64,000 bases of DNA from Haematobia irritans (GCF_050003625.1 NC_134399.1:154126473-154190472); one strand, 5' to 3'. Positions 43,860 to 58,203 are shown, numbered from the stretch's first letter. Notes: generated by a model from the sequence alone, not told the origin. Made by a program: numbers and translations.

Positions 43860-45398
43860 AGTACCCTGCAAGTATTCAGAATTTTCTTAAAATCAGTTCA
43901 GATTTAGATATATCTCTCATATACGAGTATATGCATATGTAGCTATACACTCACAAACAATTGCCAGTTTTAAAATTCAAATTATAACAGATTCCTCAAA
44001 ATAAGTCTTAGTCTGTATTTGAAGCGTTTTTATCTTAAATCTAAAGATTCAATATTTTAGTTAATTTAAGAACGATTTTTTTAAATCAAAAATGGTTTTC
44101 TTTACAAAAATTTGAGTTAGTTCAAAGACTTATAACGGAGGAACGTAAATTCCTAAATTTGTGTCTTAAATTTAATAAAAACAAAATTGAAACAAAGATT
44201 TAAAACTTTCTTTTAAGGAAAATTTCATTGTTTTAAAGAAATTTGTGCCTAATATTGTGTAAATTGCGCATACTAAAATTTAGGTTTTATAATCTTATCT
44301 ACCACATAAATACTTTTTTAAGTGTACAGAATTTAGACACTTAGACAAAAATTTAGGTCTCCCTTCCTAAGTAGCTACAATTTACTGCAGACCCGAAATG
44401 AACCAAATTTGAAACATTCTACCTACTGTGTCAATTTAAAAACACGGAAAAAATGCATACCTTTCGATTTAATTGTTATAATAACCTTTCAAACAAAATA
44501 AAGAGAACAAGGGAATATAAATACATCAGTCTTTCTAAATTATCAACTCTATGGACAAGCATCAGAAATAATTCGATTAAAGTAGGATCAATTAGTAATT
44601 GCTTTTTAATTATTTCATTGTGGTATTTTAATAAAAAGCGACAGCTGCTGTTGTGTAAAGAACAATAATTTGAAACAGTATATATAAATATAACATATAG
44701 CACGATAACAAATGTCCATAGAGATCGTGATTTGTAAAATATAATTATTTCTGACGATTATCTTGCCCACAATACAGCAAACCAGTCCAACACATTCACC
44801 ATAAACAAAACAAACAGTTAACAGAGGTGTTAATTTGAATTCTCAAAAAAGAAAAATTTATTCACAATTAATGTCACAAATTATTTGTAAATTATTATAT
44901 GTTAATATTGTATCAACAGAAGTAGTATAAATCAAAAATGCAAACACATACTCATGTTAATAATCGTCGATGAGTTGTTTCCTTTAAAAATTAAATTCAG
45001 AATATTGCTGCTGGAACCAATAGCCCACTGACAATGAAAAACTTTATTGTATAAATACCAGTCATGGCCACATCGTAAACGGTGACGTATTTAACGATGC
45101 CTTAACGATATTGTGCATGTATCGTCAAAATTTTAAACCTATTGTAAAACAATTATTGAATCGTAATATACAATACCTGTTATTAGGGAGTAGTAGGAAC
45201 ACATGAAGAAAAAATACTTTCAACTGGAACCAAATTTTAGACAAACGAAATTTAATTTAATTTTTTTATTTAATTAAAAAAAAAATTTTGCATCAAAGAA
45301 AACTTTTATGTCGAAAATTTAATTCCTCTGAACAGAAGACACTTCTTTCAGTCTATATAAAAATATTAAATACATGTTTCGTTATAAATTTAATGTAT
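43860..45398. other. AT-rich DNA with traces of repeats
   Basis: TTCAGATTTAGATATATCTC near 43905 is a B-family trace. The opposing 71- and 75-codon ORFs at 44453-44703 overlap and have no features. Nothing else was recognised. Confidence 0.25.
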
Positions 45399-47022
<1,624 letters not shown>

Positions 47023-47095
47023 TAAACAACTAAAGTAGAAAGTCAAGCGGGGCCTAAACCAACGCTACTGAATTAGTAAACATAACATATAAGCA

Positions 47096-47575
47096 CCCAG
47101 CTAAAAATGGGCTACGCTTGTTTTATGTATTGAAAATGTTCTTTTTGGATCCGAAAGTGGTGCAAAATTGGTGCAGAAGCGATGAATTTATAACGGGGTT
47201 GTCATAGGACGGATGTCCACCATTTCAACAGTATTTGCACTGAATATGCATCACTTTTGAAGGTGCGATCTGAATTCAGTGTTTCGGATATGAATTAAAA
47301 AAGTTTGTGATATTTTGCTAAATAATTTATTTTTAAAATTTTTTATAATATTTAACGCTTGTCTGAAAAGTTTGACATTCCAGCAAAAAAATTTGGAACT
47401 TCTTCTTAAGGCACAACTTTATAAGCAATTCCAAAAATGTCCTCCTAAAGATGTTTTTTATTTTAACTGCACAGGAAGTTCGTTTGAGTCAATTTTTTAT
47501 AACTCGCTTTTTTCATATTTTTAATGGGAAATTTAAAATTTTATTGTTTCAAATGGGTTAAAAACAGATTAAAAA
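47096..47575 (+). repeat. family G and H segments
   Basis: ACCCAGCTAAAAATGGGC start, G words to 47383, then CCAGCAAAAAAATTTGGAAC and H words to the border with a B/D element. The G part is inverted relative to 49085-49442. Confidence 0.6.
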
Positions 47576-49077
47576 CAAGTAAGGAAAGTCTAAAGTCGGG
47601 CGGGGCCGACTATATTATACCCTTCACCACTTTGTAAGTCCACATTTTCGATACCATATCAAATCCGTCCATGTGTTGGATGCTATATGAATCCATACAC
47701 ATATATTCTGTATATCTGAGCAGATCTGTACAGAGTTCTGCAATACTTATAGATTTTACATTTAAGTCGGCTAATGCGCTGAGGTGGAACACAATGTTAG
47801 TAAAAAAAATATAGGAAACATTTAAATATGAACATATTTTGAGGCACTTTCGCAAAAGTGTATTTATGATTTATCGATCGATAGATGTGTAATAGAGTAA
47901 TAGGAAATTTTGAGTCATTTTGATAAGTTTTCGACTTAGCAGTGGCGATTTGATAAGGAAAATGTAGGTATTCGGCCAGTTTTGCCTAAATAGGAATATG
48001 GAATCTATATCGAAATCTGAACCGATTGCAATCAAATTTCACATGCATAGTTACTATGTTGAATCTACTCCCTGTGAAAAATTTCGGATAACAACTTTGA
48101 CCTCTGTGGTCATATGACCGAAAATCGGGCGAAAGATATATTGGGAGCTATATCCAAATCTGAACCGATTTCAACCAAAATAAACACGCATATGCAGAAC
48201 CTTAATTCTACTGCCTGTGCAAAGTTTCAAGTTCAATTCTACTCCCTCTGCAAAATTTCACGTAAATCAGAGTAGCACTTTTGCCTCTGTGGGCATATTA
48301 GTCCAAATCGGTCGAAAGATATATATGGGAGCTATATCTAAATCTGAACCGACTTCAACTAAATTTTGCACAATTAACGATACTATTAAACGTACTCCTT
48401 GTACAAAATTTTAATCAAATCAGGCCAAAACTCTGGCTTTTGAAGCCATATAAGTCAAAATCGGACGAAAGATATATAGGGGAGCTATATCTAAATCTGA
48501 ACCGATTTCAACTAAATTTGGCACAATTGACGATACTACTAAACGTACTCGTTGCGCAAAATTTGAAGCAAATCAGGGCAAAACTCTCGCTTTTGGGGCC
48601 ATATAAGTCCAAATCGGACGAAAGATATGTATATATGGGAGCTATATATAAATCTGAACCGATTTAGCTGATATTTGGCAGCTTTTACGGGACTGGCAAA
48701 ACATTCAGATGTACAAAATTTGCAGAACGTCGGTTAATAAATACGTGAATTATGATCAAATCGGTGATAACTATATATGGCAGCTATATCTAAATCTGAA
48801 CCGATTTTTTCCAAAATCAATAGCGATTGTCTTCTACCCGAAGAAAGACGTTATGTCAAATTTGAGGACGATCGGACTTAAACTGCGACCTGTACTTTGT
48901 GCACAAAATTACATATACAGACAGACGGACGGACAGACAGACAGACGGACATCGCTAAATCGACCCAGAATTTAATTCTAAGCCGATCGGTATACTAAAA
49001 GATGGGTCTATGACAATTATTTCTTGGCGTTACATACAAATGCACAAACTTATTATACCCTGTACCACAGTAGTGGT
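47576..49077 (-). mobile_element. B/D hybrid non-coding element
   Basis: One end is family B (AAGTAAGGAAAGTCTAAAG, CGGGCGGGGCCG); the other is family D (GACAGACGGACGGACAGACA, TATACCCTGTACCACAGTAG). Units GGGAGCTATATCTAAATCTG recur at 48329 and 48482, 153 bases apart, so D shares the period. Confidence 0.8.
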
Positions 49078-49084
49078 ACATTAA

Positions 49085-49442
49085 TAATATTAATAAAATA
49101 GTGCAAATTATTTATATTTTGCCGGAAAAAATGCTAAATCCTTTCTAAAAACTTGCGAATTTTTGAAAATTTTTGATGTCAAACGTTGCATTAAAAATCA
49201 TAAAAAATTTTAAAAATTATTTATTCGTCAAAATATGACCAAATTTCTTTATTCACATCCAAATCACTGGATTCGCATCACACCTTAAGAAATGATGCAA
49301 ATTCAGTGCAACGGTTGTTGAAATGGTGGACATCCGTCCTATGACAAACCCATGCTAAAATCATTGCTTCTGCGTCAATTTTGCACCACTTGCGGATCCA
49401 AAAAGAACATTTTCACTAATTTTTTGATGACGCTGTTGGCTG
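49085..49442 (-). repeat. family G segment, inverted
   Basis: Reverse complement carries CCCAGCCAACAGCGTC, GAAAATGTTCTTTTTGGATC and GACGGATGTCCACCATTTCA, matching 47096-47383 in the opposite direction. Confidence 0.65.
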
Positions 49443-49479
49443 GGATCAAGTAATTTCAAAAATTCGCATTTTTCATACT

Positions 49480-50140
49480 CTTTACCATTACTGTGATACA
49501 GGGTATAATAAGTTTGTGCATTTGTAAGTGACGCCAAGAAGGAAAAGTCTGAGACCCTTCGTTTAGTGTACCGATCGTCTTAGAATTAACTTCTGAGTCG
49601 ATTTAGCGATGTCCGTCTCTCTGACTGTCTGTATATGTAATTTTGTGTGCAAAGTACAGCTCGCTGTCTACGTCCGATAGTCCTCAAATTTGGCACAGAG
49701 TTTTACTTTGGCTCAAAGACAATTTTTTAAAATGTTTGAAAAACATCGGTTCAGACTTATATATTCACCAATGTGGTATCACAATGGATTGAATAGTCTA
49801 AGTGAGCCTGAAACATCGGGCTGCCACATAACCTAACCTAACCTAACCTATATATCACCGATCTGGTCATAATTGACGTATTTATCAACGTAGTTTCTTC
49901 GCACAGTCAAAGGTGTTGGGGCTCTCGTAAAATATACAAAATCGGTTCAGATTTAGATGTAGCTCCCATATATATCTTTCGTCCGATTTGCACTTATTTT
50001 TGCACAAGGAGTATGTTTAATAGCATCATTAAGTGTGGCAAATTTGGTTGAAATCGATATGACCACAGAGTCCAAAATTATACTCCCATTTACGTGAAAT
50101 TTTGCAGAGATAGCAGAATTATTATTCTAACTACACTCAA
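49480..50140 (+). mobile_element. family D fragment, interrupted by a SINE end
   Basis: TGATACAGGGTATAATAAGT, GCGATGTCCGTCTCTCTGAC tract and TTCAGATTTAGATGTAGCTCC unit. The right end is lost. A SINE 3' end lies at 49764-49851. Confidence 0.7.
49764..49851 (+). mobile_element. 5'-truncated SINE with (CCTAA)n tail
   Basis: TTCACCAATGTGGTATCACA ... GGGCTGCCACAT, then AACCTAACCTAACCTAACCT. TATAT on both sides may be the target duplication. Confidence 0.82.
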
Positions 50141-50167
50141 AAAAAAGTTTACTTGGATCCAAAGATT

Positions 50168-50387
50168 TTTTCTGCGGCGCAGAAGGTGGCTGTACAAAAT
50201 CTGATGGCAGGTGTCAAGCGTGAGGCCCGGCAATTCGGATTTGGAAAAGCGAAAGCCTAACTGAATATTTTTCCTGAATTTTATACTAATTGAACTTGAA
50301 AAAGAAATTTAATTTGATTTGTTAAATAAACGATTTCACCGATTTACACGCGTTTTCCCTTGACCAAATTTTGACCGTATCACCCTT
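50168..50387 (+). pseudogene. 3' end of a DD37E transposon, fragment
   Basis: The frame encodes the C-terminus VAVQNLMAGVKREARQFGFG KAKA then stop, identical to the transposase at 55610, followed by its inverted terminus ending ACCGTATCACCCTT and TA. The inner end is cut and has a short deletion. It abuts the DD41D derivative with only TATATA between. Confidence 0.88.
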
Positions 50388-50393
50388 TATATA

Positions 50394-51328
50394 AAGGGTG
50401 ATTTGTTAAGAGCTTGATAACTTTTTTTAAAAAAAAAAAACGCATAAAATTTGCAAAATCTCATCGGTTCTTTATTTGAAACGTTAGATTGGTCCATGAC
50501 ATTTACTTTTTGAAGATAATTTCATTTAAATGTTGACCGCGGCTGCGTCTTAGGTGGTCCATTCGGAAAGTCCAATTTTGGGCAACTTTTTCGAGCATTT
50601 CGGCCGGAATAGCCCGAATTTCTTCGGAAATGTTGTCTTCCAAAGCTGGAATAGTTGCTGGCTTATTTCTGTAGACTTTAGACTTGACGTAGCCCCACAA
50701 AAAATAGTCTAAAGGCGTCAAATCGCATGATCTTGGTGGCCAACTTACCGGTCCATTTCTTGAGATGAATTGTTCTCCGAAGTTTTCCCTCAAAATGGCC
50801 ATAGAATCGCGAGCTGTGTGGCATGTAGCGCCATCTTGTTGAAACCACATGTCAACCAAGTTCAGTTCTTCCATTTTTGGCAACAAAAAGTTTGTTAGCA
50901 TCGAACGATAGCGATCGCCATTCACCGTAACGTTGCGTCCAACAGCATCTTTGAAAAAATACGGTCCAATGATTCCACCAGCGTACAAACCACACCAAAC
51001 AGTGCATTTTTCGGGATGCATGGACAGTTCTTGAACGGCTTCTGGTTGCTCTTCACTCCAAATGCGGCAATTTTGCTTATTTACGTAGCCATTCAACCAG
51101 AAATGAGCCTCATCGCTGAACAAAATTTGTCGATAAAAAAGCGGATTTTCTGCCAACTTTACTAGGGCCCATTCACTGAAAATTCGACGTTGTGGCAGAT
51201 CGTTCGGCTATTCATGATGAAATGTCAAAGCATACTGAGCATCTTTCTCTTTGACACCATGTCTGAAATCCCACGTGATCTGTCAAATACTAATGCATGA
51301 AAATCCTAACCTCAAAAGAATCACCCTT
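50394..51328 (-). mobile_element. DD41D-type element, internal deletion derivative, copy 2
   Basis: Nearly identical to 24496-25427 (same ends, same length within three bases, same missing segment). TA on both sides. Few differences: for example the ORF start region (TTTACTAGGGCCC against TTTTCTAGGGCC) and one base in the sixth residue from the FGMDH/FRMDH motif. Confidence 0.9.
50503..51156 (-). pseudogene. C-terminal transposase fragment (DD41D spacing), copy 2
   Basis: The frame has the same FSDEAHFWLNG, QQDGATCHTA and LTPLDYFLWG motifs as copy 1, with only a few residue differences (ELSMHPEK for ELPMHPEK, TFRMDHL for TFGMDHL). The first visible Met is three residues later than in copy 1 (MAENPLF). 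DNA-binding half missing. Confidence 0.88.
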
Positions 51329-51330
51329 TA

Positions 51331-52390
51331 CTTGTTTACTTTTTTGTTGATTTTCTATTCGTTTTTGCGTCATTTAATTGTTCAAAATTTAAATTTTCAC
51401 TTTAAATAGCATATTTTCTAAGACTGGTCCAAAATAACTTCATTGGAAGTGGAAATGCTAAAAAAACGGGATGCTATTAAAAAGAAATGTTTATGGAACA
51501 ACTTTATTTTTTTTTTGCTAAGAAACGGAATGGCACCATAGGATAGGGGGTATAAAAATTGAAAAAAAAAAATTTTTTTTGCAGATTACACAAAAATAAT
51601 GTTTTCCCTTCTTTAACAAAAGCATTCGAGTTTGGTCTTTTGTAAACTTGGGGTATGCTCAACTCTAGGAAAATATTTGAACAAAATGAGTGTCAAACAT
51701 TTTTCCACGACTGTTTTCGAAATGTCTGGTTACTGTTTTTGGAGAATACTCCTGTCTTGATTTTATATATCCAATATAAGCTAGAAATGTTTGCTGATTT
51801 AACTGTGACGGCGAATTCGTGTTAGATATTTGCCCAGTGAGACCGTACCGTTAGTACCATCATTAAAAACATATTTTCGAGTTTTGTAGATATTCCCTCT
51901 AACCGTTTACAAATTAAAACATTTCAAATCACAAAACATGATTGTTGTGAACGCCATATTATGAGTTGGGTCATTTTTCGTATTTCATTTTAAATACACT
52001 CAACAAAATATTGTCAGCTGAAAGCTTAATCACAAGTCATACCTAAGGACGGTCGCATTTGCTAGAAGGTTAACCGGTATTGCTCTAAACAAAATTGTTA
52101 ATATGAATTAATTCTGATTTAATTCACAAGCGATCGTTGCGTGGCTTGTCTGTTAAATGGCCGTATATTCTCGTGGCAATTGGCAGCCAACAGTGATTCG
52201 AAGCAAACGTTCAATTTAAAAACCCCATGATGTGTGGTGGTTACTGTTCATAAATGTGTGCGATGTGATCTTCTCAGCCATTACCTGTCAACTAGGGATG
52301 GAAAAGTCCAGACACCGGACTATCTTTATAAAGTTTGTTCTGTTTTTGGTACAACAAATGCAACGTACTTTCTGTATACAATTTGAAGTA
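51331..52390. other. unassigned DNA
   Basis: A family A end trace (GGCACCATAGGATAGGGGGTA, minus) is at 51531. The rest is not seen elsewhere in the window and has no accepted gene. Confidence 0.25.
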
Positions 52391-52745
52391 CTCTACACAC
52401 AAAAATTTTTTTTTTTTTGATTTCAATCACGAAAATCGCGGATTCAATCATTTTTTTAATTGAAATGTCTTCAATCACGAAAATGATAGTATCGATCACT
52501 CATTTTGATTGAAAACCAACACGATTTTCAATTGAAAATTTAATTGACTTTTGTCACGGAATCAATTAATTGTGTGATTGAATCAATTAAAAACGTGATT
52601 GATTTTTAACATAAAATTCAATCACAGTTTTAATTGAATCAATTAAAATTTTAATTAATTTCGCGACAATAATCAATCAACTATTTGATTCATTCAATTA
52701 AATAATTAATTGAATTTGGTTATAAATTTCGATCAAAAAATTTAT
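52391..52745. repeat. ATTGA-rich array, left
   Basis: Dense AATTGAATCAATTAA, CAATCACG and GTGATTGA words on both strands, starting with ACACACAAAAATTTTTTTTT. Related to 13438-13709 and 54190-54455; with the latter it may be the end of one 2-kb element. Confidence 0.5.
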
Positions 52746-54189
52746 ATATTGCGACCCCAAAACCGTATTTAGTTTTATTTGAAATAAAAGAAAATATGTG
52801 TTTCTTATAATATTTAATATTTTATTATTTTTTTAATTATGCAATAGACAAATAAATTTGGTTCTTTTCATTTGTGTTTTGTTCTAACATAACTTACAAA
52901 TACAATTACTATCAATAACAACTATAGTGTGAAAAAATAAATTATATAAATCATTACCTTCCTTATGATAATAATCGTGTTAGCATGTTCCTTCTAATAT
53001 GTAGATGCGCCTAGATTTCCAATAAATCAGCAGACTGTAAGCTAAATTAGTTTTTCTGAAAGTAAACAGAATAATTCGAATTTAATTTTGTTCAATTAAA
53101 AGTTAATTTTGTAAAATATTACCTGCATAGAATATCAAGTTCAATTCTTAGTTCCAGGTTGCAGATTTATAATCTTCTTTTGCAGTTGTAGTCTTTTAGC
53201 ATAAAAAGGTGTATTAAGGAGCTCGGTAATTTAATTTTAGTAACAATTCCTTTCCAAAATTTCCACACATTGAAATCGTCTATTAATACTTGAACCAATC
53301 AAAGACAAAAAATAATGGGAAAGCAATGTACTATTTGGTATTATATTGATGATACTTTGCAAATTCTGGAAATATAAATGGAAAATACATATTTTTATTA
53401 TTTTCCGATATTTTTCATATTTTTAATTCCCAAAGAAAGAACTTTTTTTACCATTACATAATTCAGCTCATTAGTTTATATATCAGATATACTGCTCTCT
53501 ACTTGGGTTCAAACTGAAAAAGGCAGGTAAAACAAAAATGCAATTTAATGCCAACGCCACTTCGCAACTTCAAGGTGAATCTTCCAACAAACCCATACCG
53601 CTCTTGGTTTTAAGAAAACTAGGAGTGAAAAAAATTTACAATTTTAAAAGATCAATACGGTCCCCACTTTTTTATTGCAAACATATTCTTATATATTTGA
53701 TAAAATGATGGGATTGATTGGTCAATTTCACGAAATAAAATTGGTCACTAAAAGAAATGAAAAAAAAAAATATATTATTTTAGTCCGTTTAATGTAAACA
53801 GGCTTCAATGGAAAACGGTATTCACATTTCATAATTTCTTACCTTCAATAAACGTAGATTGTTTTCCATTTTTACAATACCACAAAACACAAACACAGGT
53901 AATTTCAAATGCGTTCTCTCATATATTTTTTTCAAACCTTTACCACGTGGCCATTTGTTGTTGTACACTTTATTTATTTCAACCCTTTGCTATGATTTGT
54001 TGTTGCGTTCAAAATATTTATGCACACATTTTGAATGCAGCAGACAGAATGTCGCCAATCGTGTTTTTCAATTTACGCGAAAAACAAAAACCCAACCGTT
54101 CGTTATGAGTTACTTCAACAGACTGATCTCTCCATCATACCTTGTTGAATAAATACCCATTCTCTTGTTCTCTTTTCGCTCTTTCCATT
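52746..54189. other. unassigned DNA between two ATTGA-rich arrays
   Basis: Not obviously repetitive within the window. The 97-codon ORF at 53859 is Phe/Cys-rich and without a recognised domain. Confidence 0.25.
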
Positions 54190-54455
54190 GCTCAAAATTA
54201 TTCAATTTCAATCACAAAGGTGATTGGATCAATCACATGTGTAATTGGAAACGGAAAAAATGTCAATCACGTTTGTAATTGAAAATTATTTCCGAATTGA
54301 TTAACAAATTGATTGAATCAATTAATATTTTAATTGGAATCGTAACAAATATCAATCATTTTTTTTAATTGGTTTTTATTCGGATTTGATTAAATAATTA
54401 ATTGAATCAATTAACATATTAATTGAATCCGTTTCCAAATTCAATTGGGAATTAT
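54190..54455. repeat. ATTGA-rich array, right
   Basis: AATCACAAAGGTGATTGGAT, TTGATTGAATCAATTAAT and AATTAATTGAATCAATTAAC repeat units resembling the left array, broadly in inverted order. Confidence 0.5.
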
Positions 54456-54652
54456 AGTTCCGTTAAATCGCTGCTCTTTTTAGTTTCCTTTCGTAAAAGG
54501 AACTACATTCTTTTCCTAGTTACTTAGTTCATTTTTCAATTTCGTTCCCCATATCAGTGTCGCTCATTTTCTACTCAGAGTTTATTCAACGCACAAAATA
54601 GGGCGAAATAGATGGATATAATAAAAAAAATGTAGTAATTATTTCACACACG

Positions 54653-55480
54653 GTTGCCACTTGCGCCATAAGTAATCTACCAAAATGTTACCAAATTTAT
54701 AAAATATAATATATATAATAAATTTAATTTGGTTAGTATGAAAAAAAAAAAATTGTTCTTCGAATGAAATGTATTATTAATTAATTAATTAAATTTATTA
54801 TATACAGTGATAATTTATTATGCAATATTATGTATTACATTCTCTCCTATTAGCAATAATTTTTTGGGTGTATAAATATCCCTTGAATTGTAAATGGGTC
54901 GAATTTTTAAATGTTTTAACGATTTTATCTTGCATTAACACGGGAGAACTTACAATAGACTTTGATACCATGACCTAACACAAAAATTTACAATTTTAAA
55001 ATATTGAATTTATACAAAAATTTATTTCGTTTTGTTTTGTTGTTGTTTTTTTCTTTTTTTGCTTTTTTCTTTAATCATTGTTGTTGTTTTTGATTTCAGC
55101 TACTACAAGTGTAGCTTAACCAACAGAGGAAAAGAATGTTTGTCAATGCTTTTCCTCATCAGCATCCTCTACTTGCAACAAAACTATCAACCAATTATCA
55201 GAATAAATTCAGGCAGTTCACTAAACCCAAAAGTGAACCACAATTGAACCTTCCGAAAAAAGGTTTTGCATGATAACCGGCTTATGCCGAAATAAATTCG
55301 TACAAACATATCTCTTTTTCCTTTACCACCGTCAAATCATCGATTTGAGTGCAGTTATAAATTTATTTCTATAGAATATTTTCTAAAAAATTTTTTTTGG
55401 TAGAAAATTTTCTTAATATTTTTTCTCTAAAAAAACTTATGTCAAAAAATTATTTCTATAGAAAATTTTCTCAATAATAA
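54653..55480. other. satellite terminus, unassigned DNA and a few satellite units
   Basis: ACACGGTTGCCACTTGCGCC and AATCTACCAAAATG (54653-54695) are the satellite-associated terminus. About four diverged 29-bp units lie at 55355-55475. Between, a 71-codon ORF follows a pyrimidine-rich TTTCAG (55099), a weak exon candidate only. Confidence 0.4.
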
Positions 55481-55482
55481 TA

Positions 55483-56781
55483 AAGGGTGATACGGTCAAA
55501 ATTTGGTCAAGGGAAAATGCGTGTAAATCGGTGAGATCGTTTATTTAAAAAATCAAATTAAATTTCTTTTTCAAGTTCAATTAGTATAAAATTCAGGAAA
55601 AATATTCAGTTAGGCTTTCGCTTTTCCAAATCCGAATTGCCGGGCCTCACGCTTGACACCTGCCATCAGATTTTGTACAGCCACCTTGTCCACCTTCTTT
55701 GCCGCAGAAAGCCAGTTTGCCTTGAACTGCTGCTGGTCCTTAGCAGTTTTTTTGGTCTTCTTTAGGTTCCGCTTGATAATAGCCCAGTATTTCTCAATTG
55801 GGCGGAGCTCTGGCGTGTTGGGAGGGTTCTTGTCCTTGAAAACCACCTGCACGTTGTTGGCGGCGTAAAACCTCATGGCCTTTTTACCGTAATGGCAAGA
55901 TGCCAAATCCGGCCAAAACAGTACGGAACAACCGTGTTTCTTCAGGAAAGGCAGCAGACGTTTATTCAAACACTCTTTCACGTAAATTTCTTGGTTGACA
56001 GTCCCGGAAGCTATGAAAATGCTGCTTTTCAAGCCACAGGTACAGATGGCTTGCCAAACCAGATATTTCTTTGCGAACTTTGACAGTTTTATGTGCTTGA
56101 AAATATCTGGTACCTTTCCCCTTCCTTTTGCCGTATAAAACTCCTGTCCCGGAAGCTGCTTGTAGTCGGCTTTGACGTAGGTTTCGTCGTCCATTACCAC
56201 ACAGTCAAACTTCGTCAGCATCGTCGTGTACAGCCTCCGGGATCGCGCTTTGGCCGTCGTATTTTGTTTATCATCGCGATTTGGAGTCACTACCTTCTTG
56301 TAAGTCGATAGTCCGGCTCGTTTTTTGGCTCGATGTGCGGTTGTAGACGATACACCCAGCTTAGTTGTGGCATCTCGGAGAGAGAGGTTAGGGTTTCGCT
56401 TGAAACTACCGGCAACTCTCTTTGTCGTCTCAGCGGCTTCCGGTTTTCGATTCCCCCCGATCCAGACTTCCTGGCTGTCGACAAACGTTCCCCAAACACT
56501 TTAATTACATTTGTAACGGTTGATTTGGCAACTTTTAGCGATTTTGCCAGATTTGCGTGCGAGTAGCTCGGATTTTCGCGATGCGCGAGCAAAATTTTGA
56601 TACGCTGCTCTTCTTGCTTGGACGGCATTTTGACAACTGAAGAGTGAATTCCAAAATCAAAATAGGAGCAACATTCTACACACACACACCTTCAAAATGG
56701 GGGGTGTTCAGGTTTTTTAAATGCAAAATTGAAAGAAATACGTCAAGTTTATATTGACCAAATTTTGACCGTATCACCCTT
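55483..56781 (-). mobile_element. DD37E transposon, 1,299 bp, near intact
   Basis: Perfect terminal inverted repeats of about 28 bp (AAGGGTGATACGGTCAAAAT onward) flanked by TA. Length and ends are those of a complete Tc1/mariner-superfamily element. It sits in satellite DNA. Confidence 0.94.
55610..56628 (-). pseudogene. DD37E transposase with one frameshift
   Basis: The likely start is MPSKQEEQRIKILLAHREN (56628), beginning a helix-turn-helix region with SYSHANLAKSLKVAKSTVTN. In the C-terminal frame lie CVVMDDETYVKADY (first catalytic Asp), VLFWPDLASCHYG (second Asp) and NTPELRPIEKYWAIIKRNLK (catalytic Glu in IEKYW). By count there are 37 residues between the second Asp and the Glu, the spacing of the DD37E group described from mosquitoes. 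The frame breaks at the G-run 56453-56458 (C-run on plus): in the downstream frame one more G would restore continuity. All other blocks look intact, including a basic end (KREARQFGFGKAKA). This may be a very young inactive copy or a sequencing error in a homopolymer. Confidence 0.88.
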
Positions 56782-56783
56782 TA

Positions 56784-57389
56784 AATAATATTAATAAAAA
56801 CTAAAATATCCTCATTTGGGAATAAATATATTTCTTCTATATCCACTTTTTATAAATTTTAGAGTTGAGTTGATATCAGAGAAACGTTCACATTTAGGGC
56901 AGAATAAATCAGAATAGAGTAATTGTGATGAAAACGTACCAAATGGTCGCGGTCGTGCCGCGGTGCTTTTGACAGTCGAAATGTATCAATAAAAAAAAGC
57001 ACAAAAGTGTCAACTTTATCAACCCTGTTCCATACCCTCAAGGAGTGAAGTCGTATTACGAGCAAATCACAAACCCATGTTGAACACCCTGTCGGAGGAT
57101 GAATTGGTGATTGCTGGTGAAATTGATGAATTTTTTTTTTTCAACTTCTAAAGCAACGCAAAGGATTCATAAACGGAGTACTTCTGTCCTATGGCAAGTT
57201 CGTGTAAAATTCATTGGAAATTATCTAAATTTGCATCACAAAATGGCGATGCAACCTACCTTTTTAGAAGCTATTTCCTTGTTGTGGCCAAAAATACCCC
57301 CCGAGATTTCAAATTTCAAGCTAATCAATTAAAAGCTACAAGCATATTAAAAAAGTTCAAGAGTTAAATTCGTACGGTAGATATATAAA
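56784..57389. other. unassigned DNA
   Basis: No repeat or confirmed gene; opposing 68- and 73-codon ORFs have no features. Confidence 0.25.
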
Positions 57390-57500
57390 TTATTCGGCAC
57401 ATCTATTTATGGTCCTAAAATATATCTATATTTTTCAAATTTCAGGCAGATGGGATAAAAATTGCCGTTTAAAGAATCCCAAGAACTGTGATCGGGAGAT
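57390..57500 (-). repeat. family C fragment
   Basis: CGGCACATCTATTTATGGTC and TTTCAGGCAGATGGGATAAA match one reversed C unit with about 20 percent difference. Confidence 0.6.
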
Positions 57501-58203
57501 CAAGAGTACTTTGTCCAGAATAGTACTTTTTAAGTAATATAGCACATTTTGATTTTCCATCTCTACCACCAACAACTCACAGACGTTTACTTATGTACTT
57601 AGAATGCGAGCAATGTTATCGTTTATCATGATTTGTTATTCTTAACTGCGTTGTTAATCTCCGAGATTGGAATTTGTTTAATAAGAAACCTAGCCTTAGA
57701 GGGAGGGGTACGAAGCCAAAGATTTTTACTTCTATAGAGCTAGAATCTTGTCAGACTTGCCATTTTATAGCCTGTTTGTGACGTCTAAGACACAATCAAA
57801 GTTAAACCACTGTATGGTCTGGTGCAATAACTACCACAAAGATTAAAGTTAGATCCCTATTATTACTTTACTCAGAATGATCTCCTAATGCAACAAAACC
57901 TCGTCTAAGCTGTCCAACCGATAATTTACTTATTATTCTTGCAATAAAGGGAGCAATAATCGGTATGTTGTCATACAATGTGACAATTTTAGTTAATAGA
58001 AATTTCTACTTAACATTGTGAACAAATGAGATAAGACAAACATTTTTTTTTTCGAAAATCCCATTTTTAAAATTTTTGTTTGTTTAGTAAAAAAAAAATC
58101 AAGAAGAAGACACTTATCGCTTCCACGAGTACATCAATATTTAAAATTCATGTGAAATATAAATAAGACATATTTATGATTTTCTCCTTAATTCAGACAT
58201 AGA
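57501..58203. other. unassigned DNA
   Basis: Nothing recognisable. A short family A end (CAAGTATATATGGCCGAATC) follows at 58204-58243. Confidence 0.25.

Noticed and set aside
53859..54152. 97-codon ORF
   Set aside because: Composition follows local AT-rich DNA; no motif, promoter or splice evidence.
55100..55247. Coding exon after TTTCAG at 55099
   Set aside because: Only one of three frames is open, with no recognisable family and no donor or second exon.
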